Shown one piece after another: positions 1 through 11,181 of a stretch of 64,000 nt of DNA. Positions within the stretch are counted from its first letter, which is position 1. Every line of letters begins with the position of its first letter. A model generated the notes under the pieces. It ran no database searches, was not told the origin of the DNA, and was given only the letters and a program-made list of their open reading frames with translations. Source of the DNA: Parietaria judaica (Eukaryota; Streptophyta; Magnoliopsida; Rosales; Urticaceae); the NCBI GenBank assembly GCA_954871525.1, contig OX940869.1, positions 21,728,001 to 21,792,000 of the forward strand. Direction: 5' to 3'. The position numbers and the translations under genes were made by a program.

Positions 1-785
1 ATAGGATGGTGGAATCAGAAGATATCTTACCTGCCTAGTTGCCGGATCATAAACCGTGAGTCGCGTCACGTTGTCCCACACGAGTCTCAGGCAGATCTGC
101 AACGTCAATTCTCTGCACCGCTTTGGCGTTTATCAGCATCAGTATAAACTATTCCATCCGGCGTTCAGCGATGGCAATTAGGACTGGCCCGTTTTTGGCC
201 TGCTGATAGATTCGGTGAGCGTTAGTAAACGACACATTGCGAGATATGCGATCCCGCCAGGTTTTGGAGATGCTCTTGAATATCATCGCGAGATATGGGG
301 AAAAATATCCGAAGTGTTTTCCATCGTTGATCGGAGAGAGATGGCTTCCCTCTCTTTATACACTCGCGACATATGGAGTCACACACCGCGGCTTGAACTG
401 AATTAGTTCGTGGGTTATTCATCTTTCTTCATGCTTGGGACACGTGTCTGTAGGTAATTGGGTTTAGTTAGGGATTACTAGTACATTCAATCCATCACAT
501 CGTCTAGGCCTGATTCAATCTTAATGGTGATGTGATAAAAAGGGCTAGATTTGTCATCAATTTTGAGTATTCCCTGAGTTTATCATCATTAAGGTTATTT
601 AATCCCATTTAATATCTTGATAGCCATCATTGGTGGCCATTTTGAGAATCAACGCAGTTTCATAGTTGAAAAAATGGCGTATTCACTCTCGAGCCGCGGC
701 AACGTTCATCGATTTGTAAAGACCGACAGGCAGTTATGGTTTCAAAACCGTAATTTTTTTTTATTTCGAAAATATATAGTACATA
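1..785. other. No recognisable gene
   Basis: Mixed-composition sequence with only short open frames (the longest about 60 codons) and no protein motif or repeat structure that I recognise. It is probably intergenic or decayed transposon sequence. Confidence 0.5.
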
Positions 786-1345
786 GAGCCTCTATAAATT
801 AATAGTATATATAGTCGCGATTAAATAATTTAACACTCGTTTAAATTAATAGTCGCGATTAAATACATAATATTTTTGTCCGCTCCCGATTGGGGCCTAA
901 CTAGCTAAATTAATAATTCGCTAAATTTATAAGATATTAATAATTTTTTTTAGAAAGTATATATAGGTCGCAAGTGATATAATTATCACTCCTCTAAGAA
1001 TTAATTAGGCTATTGCTATTCCTCTTTAATAATATCATTGAGCTATTTAATATTTAAAAGTTTGGTACTCGATCTAAAATCTTTTTAAATCATAATAGTT
1101 GTTCTATTGATATATATATATATATACATATTCTTATAAATATTAATTATTAACACTTTAATATATCTCAATATAATAAGCCAAAATAATTTTTTGTTAA
1201 TAATGATATGCGTTTATATAATTATAGCTCATTAATAATTTTGTTCTTGATCATATTAATGTATAAATTAATTTATTATATGTTAATTAATAATCCGATT
1301 ATAAGATAATATATTTTGTCGATCCCGATTGCGGTATGTTTAAAT
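786..1345. mobile_element. AT-rich TIR-type repeat, copy 1 (diverged)
   Basis: It begins with a CCTCTATAAATTAATA-type end. At 887-938 it has a block (cccgatt-gggcctaactagctaaattaataat) that recurs almost unchanged at 40262-40314. The second copy has recognisable inverted ends, so this is probably an older member of the same small non-autonomous DNA transposon family. The right end here is too diverged to place exactly. The superfamily is not assigned. Confidence 0.4.
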
Positions 1346-1458
1346 TTTGCCGAGGTTATTTTTCAAAACCAATAGTTTTTTCGTAAAGTACCACGGCATT
1401 TTTTGAAATCGCTAAACGTACCTCAGCGTATAGTATAGCACACCAAAATTTCAACCTT

Positions 1459-1461
<3 letters not shown>

Positions 1462-1493
<32 letters not shown>
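1462..1493. repeat. (AT)n microsatellite
   Basis: Uninterrupted alternating AT run of about 32 bp in AT-rich intergenic DNA. Confidence 0.9.
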
Positions 1494-1497
<4 letters not shown>

Positions 1498-1661
1498 GAT
1501 TTATACAAAAAAAAGCCTTAATTAATTAAGCTAATTTAAAACCACCTATCAGTGGTTCAGTTCCATTATATACGTACATATAATATACGACGAAATATGA
1601 ATAAACATGAAAATACAAACTAGCTAGCTTATAATTATAAGAGAAAATGAAAAAAAAAACA

Positions 1662-2057
1662 TCAAAACAAAGAGGCGATGCTCTCCACGTACTCATGGGG
1701 ACGATGAATTGTTACCCCGTGTCGCTCCTCCCATGCTTGATTCCACCTGCGGACAATCGGCGGGTCCTCTGCTGCCGTCGGAAACTCCGTCCCCACCAAG
1801 TCGAGGCGAAGCACCTCGTCCCGCAAGTCGACAGAAACAAATGCTTTCTCCACAGGCTCGATTAGAATCCGAAAAGCGCAATGAAGAACCCCGTCATCCA
1901 TGGCCGTTTCCGGTACCGGCCATCTCTCTGACACTGACATTAGCACTCTCAAAGGCGCCGAAATATTTTGCAAGGCAATCCCGCCTTTGCCGAACACTTG
2001 CATGCATACAAACGGATGACCCTTCTTGCCGACGCACATTTTTTTGATTACCTTCAT
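1662..2057 (-). CDS. Hypothetical 131-codon reading frame, possible gene fragment
   Basis: An uninterrupted minus-strand frame of markedly higher GC content than its surroundings, which suggests real coding ancestry. The product is mixed and soluble-looking, with a Trp/Arg-rich C-terminal stretch (residues about 105-115) and no signal peptide, membrane segment or motif I recognise. The sequence just upstream of its ATG (from 2050 rightward) is the start of a block duplicated at 3852 without the coding part. It may therefore be an exon captured by, or left beside, a mobile repeat. The function is unknown and it may be a pseudogene. Confidence 0.3.
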   Translation of the reverse strand: MKVIKKMCVGKKGHPFVCMQVFGKGGIALQNISAPLRVLMSVSERWPVPETAMDDGVLHCAFRILIEPVEKAFVSVDLRDEVLRLDLVGTEFPTAAEDPPIVRRWNQAWEERHGVTIHRPHEYVESIASLF

Positions 2058-2984
2058 CTCGGGAAACCCCTAATTGTGTCCAAATTGTCTAAAGGTGATC
2101 CATGACTTTAATGCATTGATTTTTACACGACTTAAAATAAGTAAATTAAAAGACAAGAAATTCAATCCCATACTTAAATTTTAAGCACTTGATCCTCCTC
2201 CTCATATCTGGACAAAATAGACCTAAAATTAACCCCTTGAAGTTTGCAAAATTATTTTTTTTTAAAAAAAACTTGATATCTGGAGAATAAGCCATGACGT
2301 ATGTTAAAATTAATCCCGGTAATAATTTAGGCAGGGGTATGGTGTTCTTACTTGTGTCCCGTCCGCGGTATAAGAAGCCGCGGCCGTTTGCAACAAAGCA
2401 TGATTCATCGTGTCTTAATGTTTTAGGGCTTGAGGTTTAATGGTTTAGGGTTTAAGGCCTTTCGGAGAAGCAAGCATGATTAACCACGGCGTGATGTTTA
2501 AGGATTTAGGGTTTAGCGTTAGCTTTTATGCCTTACGGAGTTACATATGCCGCGGTAATATTATATAAGCCGCATTATGCTCTTAAAACCACGGTCCTTT
2601 GGCATGCCACGTAGGACATACCTCGGCTGGAGTACTTAACTCATTGAAATTTTACACTATATATTACTGTTAATATATATTAGTACACACAGTACGTACC
2701 CATATCCTCCCCCACTTTACATATATTTAATTCTATATCAATGCATATAATGATAAATGACGGTTTAATTTGGTAAGATATATAAAAATTATTTGTCGTT
2801 ACATATATATTAATGTATATATATTACTAGTGTTGAATTTGTACGATCATTGAGTATAACTAGTCCATAAGCAAAATATATCATTTAATCCATTTCAACT
2901 AATTATTTTATGCATAATATATTGTCCCCCACCATGCACTTTATTTAGTGTTAGATACAGAGAATGATTTATTATTTTACAATA

Positions 2985-3023
<39 letters not shown>

Positions 3024-3223
3024 AGTACTTAACCATTACGTTTTTATTATTTATTATTAATATTAATTACTTAACTATATATATACTAATTATTATTATA
3101 TATTTTTAAAACTTAATTATCGTTAAATTATTAAGAGAAATAAAAGTTTTTGCAAAATCGAGATGTGGAGGCCGTTTCCAATCTGAAACGGCCGGAAACC
3201 ACAGTAGTACTAAAGAGACGTAA
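2050..3223. repeat. Dispersed direct duplication, copy 1
   Basis: A block of about 1.1 kb starting at accttcatctcggg and ending in a segment with paired aaacggcc motifs. It reappears at 3852-4893 with the same order of sub-blocks: a fold-back-like leader, a telomere-like ttagggttt stretch, CCGCGG motifs, AT-rich filler and the aaacggcc end. The offset is about 1.8 kb. It looks like transposon-derived subterminal sequence. Confidence 0.6.
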
Positions 3224-3851
3224 AAAGCCAAGTTTAATGTCGAAGGAGTCAATGTGCACTCTTAAATTTTGTTCATATATATCCTTAAAATGTGCTCCAA
3301 TATTAATATAAAACGAGTTTTAGTTGTGATGAAACACGATCACTATACCGTGATTTGCACAACCCTACCGCGGCTTGGTATTTTTGTCGTGATGTTGTCA
3401 CTTGTAAATATTAAGCCGCGGTATGGTAGAAAATTAGAAAAAGAAAAATAGCAAATAAAATTCAAAAAAGCGAGCGGGAAACCACTAAACCACAGATTTT
3501 AGCGGCAGGAAATAAAACCAACACTTAGAAAAATTTCGGGATGGTGCTTTTGGGAGTGAGGTGGGGATGACTGTGTTCTGCCGCAGGTACAATAAAGTAA
3601 ACTGCGGCTCTTTACCCAGACCAACTTTACAAGTTTTCTTGTCAACATGATGTTGACAGAAATAAAAAAAACTGCGGTACGGTTTGTCACGCGCTAACAT
3701 AGCCGCGGCTTCGTTAGTATATAAGCAAATGGCGGTATGGTTTGTCACGAGCTATTTTAATCCGAAACGGCGGAAACCGCCACAGATGGAAAGCCCATAT
3801 TAGTCTTATGATGCAGTCTATGGGCACATATATATAAACATTTGTTTCATT

Positions 3852-4893
3852 ACCTTCATCTCGGGAAAGCCCTTATTATATCCAGACTGTCTAAAGGTGA
3901 GCCATGACTTCAATTACATTGATTTTTACACGACTTAAAATATTTAAATTAAAAGACGAGAAATTCAATCCCATACTTAAATTTCAAGCATTTGATCTTC
4001 ATCCTCGTATCTGAACGAAATAGACCTCAAATTAAGCACCTGAAGCTTGAAAAATTAAAATTTTATGAAAAACTCGATATCTGGGTAATAAGCCGTGGCA
4101 TTTCTTAAGATTAACCCCGGCATTAATTTAGGCGGGCATGGTGTTCTTTAATTTTGTCACGGTTAATCAATAACCCCGCGACACTATGGGAACAATAATC
4201 ATGATTAATCGGGGCGTGATGTTTAAGGGTTTAGCCGTTTAGGGTTTAGGGTAAGATTTTATGTTTTATGAAGTCACGTATACCGCGGTTATGTTAAACA
4301 GGCCGCATTATGTTCTCAAAACCGCGGTCCTTTAGCGTGCCACGTAGGACATACTTCGGCTGGATTACTTACCTCGTACATTTAATATATATCAGTACAC
4401 AGTACGTACCCATATTTTGTCATCCCCCGTACATTACATTATAATTCTATTTCAACGTATATATCACACACGGTTTAATTTGGTAAGATATCCGTACGCA
4501 AAGTATTATTTAACCGTTTCAACTAATTTATTTTCAAAGTATTACCGAACCGTTTCATGAATTAATTATAATTATTTATTATTTAATTTACATTAATTAA
4601 TAGTGATATATACATATATAGCTAGCTATATATAGTTTGATCGTGTACTTCTAAACCCTTATAATATATAATCAAGTTGTTCATTAAATAATGATAAAAT
4701 TAAATCAATACGTTTTTATTATTTATAATTAATATTTACTTAACTATATATACTAGTAATTAATTACTATATGTATTTATAAAAACTTATATCGTTAAAT
4801 TAAAGAAAAATAAAAGTTCTGAGCAAAAGCTGAGATGTGGAGGTTTCCAATACTAAACGGCCAGAAACTACAATAGTACTACAAAAACGTAAA
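3852..4893. repeat. Dispersed direct duplication, copy 2
   Basis: Second copy of the 2050-3223 block, with scattered substitutions and small indels. The intervening 3224-3850 contains CCGCGG-bearing sequence and no convincing gene. Confidence 0.6.
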
Positions 4894-5344
4894 ATTATTA
4901 GCCGTTATATGTTATTGTTGGATTAATATTTTGTGTTAATTCGATCATTTGGAGTACGCTATGACGTATTTGACCGTTTCAACTTATTTTATGTATAATG
5001 TATATTCCCACCTCGTTATTTTGTGTTAGAAAGAACGAGTGATTTATTATTTAATTAACCACATATATATTATATGGCCGTGTCTGCTAGATATTATATA
5101 TATTATGATAACTATATATATAGCTAGTCTGACTACTAAACCCTTATAAATAATCAAGTGTACATACTTTTAATTAATGTTAAAATTAAAACCATTTTGA
5201 TTTTTTATAATTAATATAAAGTTAATTAATTATATACTTCTAAATCTTATCGTTAAATTAAAGAAAAATAAAAGTTTTCACAAAAGCCGAGATATGGTGG
5301 TTTCCGATCCGCGGTATACTCAGTTACACCGCTGTATTTTTTAG

Positions 5345-5965
5345 TTTTCTAAAAAATAAAAACTGCGGCATACGAACAAATAGGAAAAGAAACTTAGCAA
5401 AAAAATTCAAAAAAGCGAGAGGGAATGAGTTAACAGCGTTTTAAAACCACATATGCCACGGTTTCTACTGTCTTGAAAGAAACCAACACTTAGAAAAAAT
5501 TTCAAATAGTGCTTTCGTTGGGTAATGGGAAATAAACCGCGGTTGGTAAACCTAAACCACGGCGTAGTAATGAGGTATCGTGCAAATTTTCCTTTTCATC
5601 AGCGGTAGAGTATAAAATAACGAGGCTTGAGCACGAGACCAAAATACATATGCCGCGTTTTAAAAAATACAAATTGCGGCATACGAACAAATAGGAAAAG
5701 AAACATAGCAAATTTTTTAAAAAAAGCGAGCGGGAATGAGTTAACCGCGTTTTAAAATCACATATGCCGCGGTTTCTACTGTCATGAAAAAAATAACCAC
5801 TTAGAAAAATTTTCAAATGGTGCTTTAGTTGGGTAATGAGCGATAAACCGCGGTTGGTATACCTAAACCACGACGTACTAATGAGGTATCGGGAAAATTT
5901 TCCTTTAGTAGCCGCGGTAGAGTATAAAATAACGAGGCTAGAGCACGAGACCAGAAAAAGAACGT
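5345..5965. repeat. Two-copy tandem repeat, about 311 bp per unit
   Basis: Unit 1 (about 5345-5655) and unit 2 (about 5656-5965) share the same order of landmarks: tgcggcatacgaacaaatagg, gcgag-gggaatgagttaac, ataaaccgcggttggta, and gtagagtataaaataacgagg. The offset between matching landmarks is 311 bp. Both are rich in CCGCGG. A short related segment begins near 5270. Confidence 0.75.
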
Positions 5966-6321
5966 TCTAGTATTTAACTTGCCGAAGCGGGTATTTATTT
6001 TAGTTGCGGCTTTTAGTTTTTCTTCCTCTACAAGTTTCTGACTCCAAAAAATATGTGGCGGAGTTATTAATTTACCCCGAGTTTTTGCGGATCCATGCCA
6101 AGATAGCCGAGGCGGTATTATATGTGGCTGCGGCTTGCCGAGCTTACCAGCATTTATTTCACTTTTTCCTCATTTTCCTTCATTTGTTTTTTTTACCTCT
6201 CTATCTCCTTTCCCTCTCTGTCTCTTTTCCCTCTCTCTCTCTCTCTCTATTGTTGGCCACCTTCAACAGCCACCATCGCCACCGCAGAGGGTTGCCGTCG
6301 CCATATCCGCCGTCAGAAAGT

Positions 6322-6331
6322 CCCCCCCCCC

Positions 6332-6376
<45 letters not shown>
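6322..6376. repeat. Poly-C followed by (TC)n microsatellite
   Basis: A run of about 21 C residues followed by about 34 bp of alternating TC. A second TC-rich tract lies at 6230-6248. The apparent open frames over this stretch are low-complexity artefacts. Confidence 0.9.
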
Positions 6377-6379
<3 letters not shown>

Positions 6380-6904
6380 ATAGCACGTTCTAATTGTAGT
6401 CTATTGCTACCATCACCGTGGTTAGGAAAGGATTAAGAATAACTTTTACGGTTTGAATGTGTGAATCAAGTTTTGTTTTTTGTTTTTAATGTCTTTTAGG
6501 CTTACTATATTGGGAATATTGATTAGTTTTGGTTTGATGAATAAAGTTTTGTTTTTTTAGAATGCCATTATATTTCGTTTATTTGGAATGTTATTTTCAG
6601 TTTTGTGAAATTGATAAGGAGATTAATTAATTCGTTTAGTTTATTGCGAATGTTAATTAATTAGTTTCATTTATTGGGAATTAATTAATTATTTTAAGTT
6701 TTGTGAAGTTGATAATGAGATTTATTGTTTATTGAGAATATTATTAGGTTTCATTCATTGGGAATGTTATTTTAAGTTTTGTGAATTATGTTAATTTAAC
6801 TTTTGTAAAGTTGATAATGAGAATAATGTTAATTAGTTATGGTCTTAGGTACCACAATATCAATATGTCGCAAGATTCTGATGATGAGTACGTAGATGAG
6901 TATA

Positions 6905-7510
6905 TAGTGTCGCAACCACGACCAAGTCTATCGCCAAAGCGCGACAATCCGATGACCTTAAAGAGTGCCGGTGCATTAGTTAAACTGTTATATGATATTA
7001 ATTATGCTTAGAATTTGTTTCATTAAATATTATGTATGCATAGTGGTTAAATAATTAGGAGCGTTGCAACCACGACAAAGTCTATCCCTACCGCGCGACA
7101 ATGCGAGGACATCAAAGAGTGACAGTGCATTAATTAAATTGTTATATGATATTATTTATGTATAACTTTGTTTCATTAATATTATGTATGTATGGTGGTT
7201 AAATAATTAGGAGCATCGCAACCACGACAAGTCTATCGCCACCGCACGACAATGCGAGGACCTCAAAGAGTGACGCTGCGTTAATTAAATTGTTATATGA
7301 TATTAATTATGTTTAAATTTTTTTTTATTAATATTATGTATGCATGGTGGTTAAATAATTAAGAGCGTCGAACACACGACAAAGTCTATCGCCACCGTGT
7401 GACAATGCGAGGGCCTCAAAGAGTGACGGTGCGTTAATTAAATTGTTATATGATATTAATTATGTTTAAAATTTATTTCATTAATATTATGTATGCATGC
7501 TTGTTAAATA
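6905..7510 (+). repeat. Four-copy tandem repeat of an exon-bearing unit, 151-154 bp
   Basis: Copies begin at matching gcaacc landmarks near 6912, 7066, 7218 and 7369. Each holds a short GC-richer block (gcgacaatgcgagg...aaagagtgacggtgc) and an AT-rich tail (gttatatgatattaattatg...). Copy 1 is in frame with an acidic peptide from about 6865, including SQDSDDEYVDEY. Later copies carry frame-breaking changes. This looks like tandem amplification of an exon plus part of its downstream intron within the Ulp1-bearing element. Confidence 0.7.
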
Positions 7511-7655
7511 ACACTATTATTAAATATATTTAGTTGTTGACTTATTGCTTAAGAAACATGTGGCTCGAAGAAAACTTGTTTTGGGAAAAAATGGAAAAAT
7601 AAAAACCACAAATATGTTTAGAGTTAATAAAGTAAGAGATATAAATGTAAAAAAA

Positions 7656-8684
7656 AATAGCGGTGAAATTTGATGCAGAGTTGCAACCAATGGGAGAGGT
7701 GGTTAGCGCGCTCATGAGCTACATTGATGAAATCTCTGAACGCAACAAAAAAGCGCGAGCACAAGTCGAATACCCATCTAGAGGAGGTCGAGCTGGATAC
7801 CGAGAACTCGATCAAAAATATGTAAGTCATCGAAAATAATTTTAGTCATCATAATTTTGTAACAGATTTTTCACTTGTCCTTTAGTTTGACGAAACTGGA
7901 GAACGGGCTTCTCGGTCTGAGTTAATATGGGTGGAGATGAGAACAACCGAAGACGGGAAACTAAAGGATCCTAATTTAGAACCGATCAAATGTAGGCAAT
8001 GTTCCGATCCAAAAGAGGATTTCATTAGGAAGTATCACGGCGACGAAGAACGAGTGATTGACTACAATGGGATATTACCGGGTTTTCACATGTTGGCCAT
8101 GTATGCCAACGAACATTTACTGAAACGTAAACACAACTCCATTGATGTCTAACGCCCCGGTAGTGAATCTTTCTATGATGTCGTACGTTTATATCATGAT
8201 TTTGTGAATTTTCATGAATTGAACATATCATGGATCCATGTTTGCCAAAGGTATGTCGTTCTTTCCAATTGTTATTATTATTATTTTTTTATTGAAATTA
8301 CATGATAATTGATTTGATGCAATTATAACATTCTTTATGCAGTTACTTGTACGAAAAAATGACTGAATTCAACCATTACAAGTGCGGGTTTATGACTCCA
8401 TTGAGCGATTTTGGAAATTTAAGCAATGTGACCTTGAAACTTGATATCTCAATGATGTTCAAAAAGATGAAGAAATGCGTGAACGGACAAGTGTTTATTT
8501 TTCCACACAATAGTCACAATCATTGGATTTTGGCCATACTCAATCCTTGGAAAAATATGGCACATATCTTAAATCCTTTGGAATCGGATCAGATAACCGA
8601 TCTTTTGAGATACCTAGTTACCATGCAAGTTTCTCATTACAATTATGTTATAAATAATTATTATAGTAGTACTTGATTCCTTAG

Positions 8685-8730
<46 letters not shown>

Positions 8731-9226
8731 CTTCTAACAAAAATGATTTGAATCGAATTTTTATCGTAGATCAATCAAAATTTGGAAAAGAAGACATTCG
8801 GTTAAGAACCTATCCAAGGAAGATCCAAGGATTCTCCTTACGGATTACGCGAAACAACCCGGCAATGTGGAATGCGGATACTACGTGATGAAATATATAC
8901 AAGGCACGGTTACAGAAGGTATCGCAAAAAACCTAATATTATTCGCACATAGTTATTCAACCAAAGATATTGATGATCTTAGAATCGAATTAGCGAGTTA
9001 TGTAGCAATTTTTTTTTGTGAAGGTGTATTTAAGTACTTTTTCGAAGGCGTATTTAAGTATTTATTTGTATTGAATTATGAACTGTTTGTTATGTTAAGA
9101 ACTCAGTTATATGTACATGTACAATTTAGTAATGGCGTTTGTTCTGGGATTGTTTATATTTTTTTAATATATAGGCAAGCTAGCTTAATTGCAGGTGTAA
9201 AACTAGTTTGGGCGCTCCCGCGTTAG
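7656..9226 (+). pseudogene. Broken Ulp1-like (C48) cysteine protease gene of transposon type
   Basis: Four exon-like blocks with plausible GT-AG borders: about 7656-7821, 7886-8250, 8343-8628 and 8770 onward. Block 3 carries the protease His region (NSHNHWILAILNP) and block 4 the catalytic Cys region (QPGNVECGYYVMKY), the usual order in SUMO/Ulp1-type proteases. The position normally filled by the catalytic Asp after the His strand reads ILNPL, so Asn appears to replace Asp. An in-frame TAA interrupts block 2 near 8151, and no frame-preserving full model could be built. Such genes in plant CACTA and Mutator elements are thought to be hitch-hiking protease genes. The host substrate is unknown. 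Confidence 0.55.
8687..8729. repeat. (AT)n microsatellite in an intron
   Basis: Alternating AT run of about 42 bp inside the inferred intron between the His-bearing and Cys-bearing blocks of the Ulp1-like gene. Confidence 0.9.
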
Positions 9227-9385
9227 CGCGTGGGGGCTTCCGGGATTCGCATAGCTCTTCCAGGCGCGCGAGAGGGAAACCGAGAGCTCTGGGAGGCTTT
9301 CCGCTGCATGGGACGGCTCCTGGGTGCGCGGGAGGCTACCAGGCGCGCTCGAGGGCCTTCTGGGATTCTTCTGTAATAAATTTGG
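9209..9385. other. GC-rich island with internal short repeats
   Basis: A sharply GC-rich stretch in AT-rich surroundings, with repeated ggcgcgcg/agg, gctctgggaggc and cttccgggattc-like words. It gives a short open frame but no recognisable protein. It sits just inside the presumed right end of the CACTA-like element and may be subterminal repeat sequence. Confidence 0.45.
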
Positions 9386-9595
9386 CCGCGGCGCGACTAT
9401 AAAATAACTGGATATAATTTTTCAACTAACCGCGGCATGGTATTCAACCATGCCAAATGAGCCGGGCTAACGTTTATAAAAAGCCTACTGAAATATTTGC
9501 GGCCAAAGTACCACGCGTCTATCAACCACTTTTCAAAATTGTTCTCAAAGGTTTGAAAGACTATTTTAAATTGTCTTCAAAACACATATTTATAC

Positions 9596-9600
9596 TAGTG
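9596..9600 (+). other. TAGTG, possible right terminus of a CACTA-like element
   Basis: The sequence ending tttatactagtg stops exactly where copia LTR homology begins at 9601. TAGTG is the complement of the CACTA terminal motif. There is no matching left terminus in the window, so a target duplication could not be tested. Confidence 0.35.
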
Positions 9601-10755
9601 TAAGTACCTAATGTTTAGGTATTTGAGAAAAAAAAATCAATTTAATCCATTGGATCGGTTAGGATTTAATATCAACCGTTGGATTAAGAAAATTGATTTT
9701 AACCCTAGCCCTAATTCAAAATTGATAGCTTGGTGACCAAGCTTAGGGTTTTTGCATTTAACCAAATTAATTGTATCTGTTAGATCGGTTTAGGATTTTA
9801 TCCTAACCGTCGGATTGGAAATTAATTAATATATATTAAGTATATAATTTCGAATATATGGATAAGAGAAAATTACAAATTGTAACTTGGTAATCAAGTT
9901 TAGTGTTAGATTTTATCCTGAATTTATTTGGTCCATTGGATCGGTTTAAGATTTAATCTCAACCGTTGGGCCTAGATAATAGAAATCGAATTTATTATAT
10001 ATATATTTCAAAATTATAAATATGAGGATAAGATTGGTTTTCGAAATTAATTGTATCCATTGGGTTAACAGAAGATTTAATATGGACCATTAGATTGAAA
10101 TAATTAATCATATATATATATATAATTCAAAAAATAGGGAGGGAATTTCTCCAATTCAGATACAGTCTGAGCCTATAAATAGGGAGCTCATTCTACTCAT
10201 TTTTCACACCTTCCTTAGAGCAGAAATTTGACCTCTCTCTTTCTCTCTAAGAGTCTGCGAATTTTCTTCCTCTGATCTCTCGTTTCTTGTTCGGCTTACT
10301 GAGACGTTGTTCTCCGGAAGCTTTAAAAGAACCTTCAGTTAAAGTTTTGCGACAGAGTCCTGCCGGCGAAGCCACACGCTTCGGTAAGAGGTGTCCAGGA
10401 AAATATTCTGGAAGATCGCGGGAGTTTCCCTTAGCACCGGCACAGCCTGGCCCAGTTGAGAACGTGCAGTCGGAAGTCGTCAGAACCCGAGGTACGACCT
10501 TATGCGATGGGTCAATAAATGCAACCATTTTATTTACTATTTTATTTATTTTTTATAAACACGATTATTAATAATGTTTATGAAAATTAAATTTCTAATA
10601 ATTTATCAGATCAGTGTTTGCGTAATTATCCGATTGTCGATCCGTTGTACGTGTAACTAGTTTTCCGCTTTAAATATATTTTTTAAATGTTCCCACACGG
10701 ATTGACCACTCGTTTTGTGATAAATACGACGAGAATCGCAATGAAATTCCCAACA
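9601..10755 (+). mobile_element. Truncated 5' LTR of a copia element (copy d)
   Basis: This is homologous, in reverse complement, to 58792-60005 and to the matching part of the solo LTR at 55471-57889. It ends in CCCAACA at 10755, directly before a primer-binding site. The 5' part of the LTR is missing, because homology starts abruptly after TAGTG at 9600. Repeated words such as ccattggatcggtt and ttaatctcaaccgttgg occur several times in the U3-like part. Confidence 0.75.
10174..10182 (+). promoter_or_regulatory. LTR TATA box
   Basis: TATAAATAG about 580 bp before the LTR end. The same place in the related minus-strand LTRs has the complementary motif (near 56037, and degenerate near 59381), which supports it as the conserved LTR core promoter. 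Confidence 0.6.
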
Positions 10756-10757
10756 AT

Positions 10758-10774
10758 TGGTATCAGAACCATGG
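10758..10774 (+). other. Primer-binding site, initiator tRNA-Met type
   Basis: TGGTATCAGAACCATGG lies two bases after the LTR end. It matches the usual plant copia site TGGTATCAGAGC except for one base. It fixes the plus-strand polarity of this element. Confidence 0.8.
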
Positions 10775-11083
10775 TTTAAGGATAAATAATTACACAATTT
10801 AATTAAGGTCTTAAGTAAACAAATTATTTGATGAATAAATTAATTTTAAAATTGAAATTATAAATTTCAAGATAATTTAAATATTAATAAAAACCTAGAT
10901 AATTACCAGACCTGTATTTTTTGGATCGGGTAATGGGCCAGGTTGCACGAAGCAACGCAACCCGTGGGCTCAGGTTTGCCCAATGAACCAAGCGAAGGAG
11001 CTGGGCTCATAGCCCAGCCCACCAGGCGCGTGAACAGGGCTGCTGAAAGCAGCCCGTCGGCCTCGCGCAAGCCCTGGCCCAAG

Positions 11084-11181
11084 CCCAGCTGTTGCGCTCG
11101 CTGCCTGGCAGCATAATGGGCTTCGTGGCCCAACCTGAAATCGCGCCCCAGCTGTTGTGCTCGCTGCCTCGCAGCATAATG
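11084..11181. repeat. 35-bp direct repeat in a GC-rich island
   Basis: The copies at 11084-11118 and 11147-11181 both read cccagctgttg-gctcgctgcct-gcagcataatg. They differ at two positions and are separated by 28 bp. They lie in the GC-rich block of the copia interior. Confidence 0.85.

Larger units (their letters stand above)
2049..9600 (+). mobile_element. Probable CACTA-like element or cluster (left end not found)
   Basis: Four observations suggest one DNA-transposon-derived unit. CCGCGG subterminal-type motifs recur from about 2360 to 5950 and again at 9384-9436. An Ulp1-type protease gene, of the kind often carried by plant CACTA and Mutator elements, lies inside. The sequence terminates in TAGTG at 9596-9600. 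Copia LTR sequence resumes immediately at 9601. No CACTA transposase was recognised and no matching CACTA left terminus was found, so the extent and class are tentative. Confidence 0.35.

Noticed and set aside
2410..2530. Telomere-like ttagggttt repeats (also near 4220-4250)
   Set aside because: Only short interrupted words, present in both copies of a dispersed duplication. Not an interstitial telomere array.
6004..6436. Overlapping open frames of 80-130 codons
   Set aside because: They translate poly-C and (TC)n repeats into Pro/Leu/Ser runs. Low-complexity artefact.
10247..10571. About 94-codon frames on both strands of the copia LTR
   Set aside because: They lie in the R/U5 part of an LTR, and the homologous segments at 55718 and 59049 have different frames and breaks.
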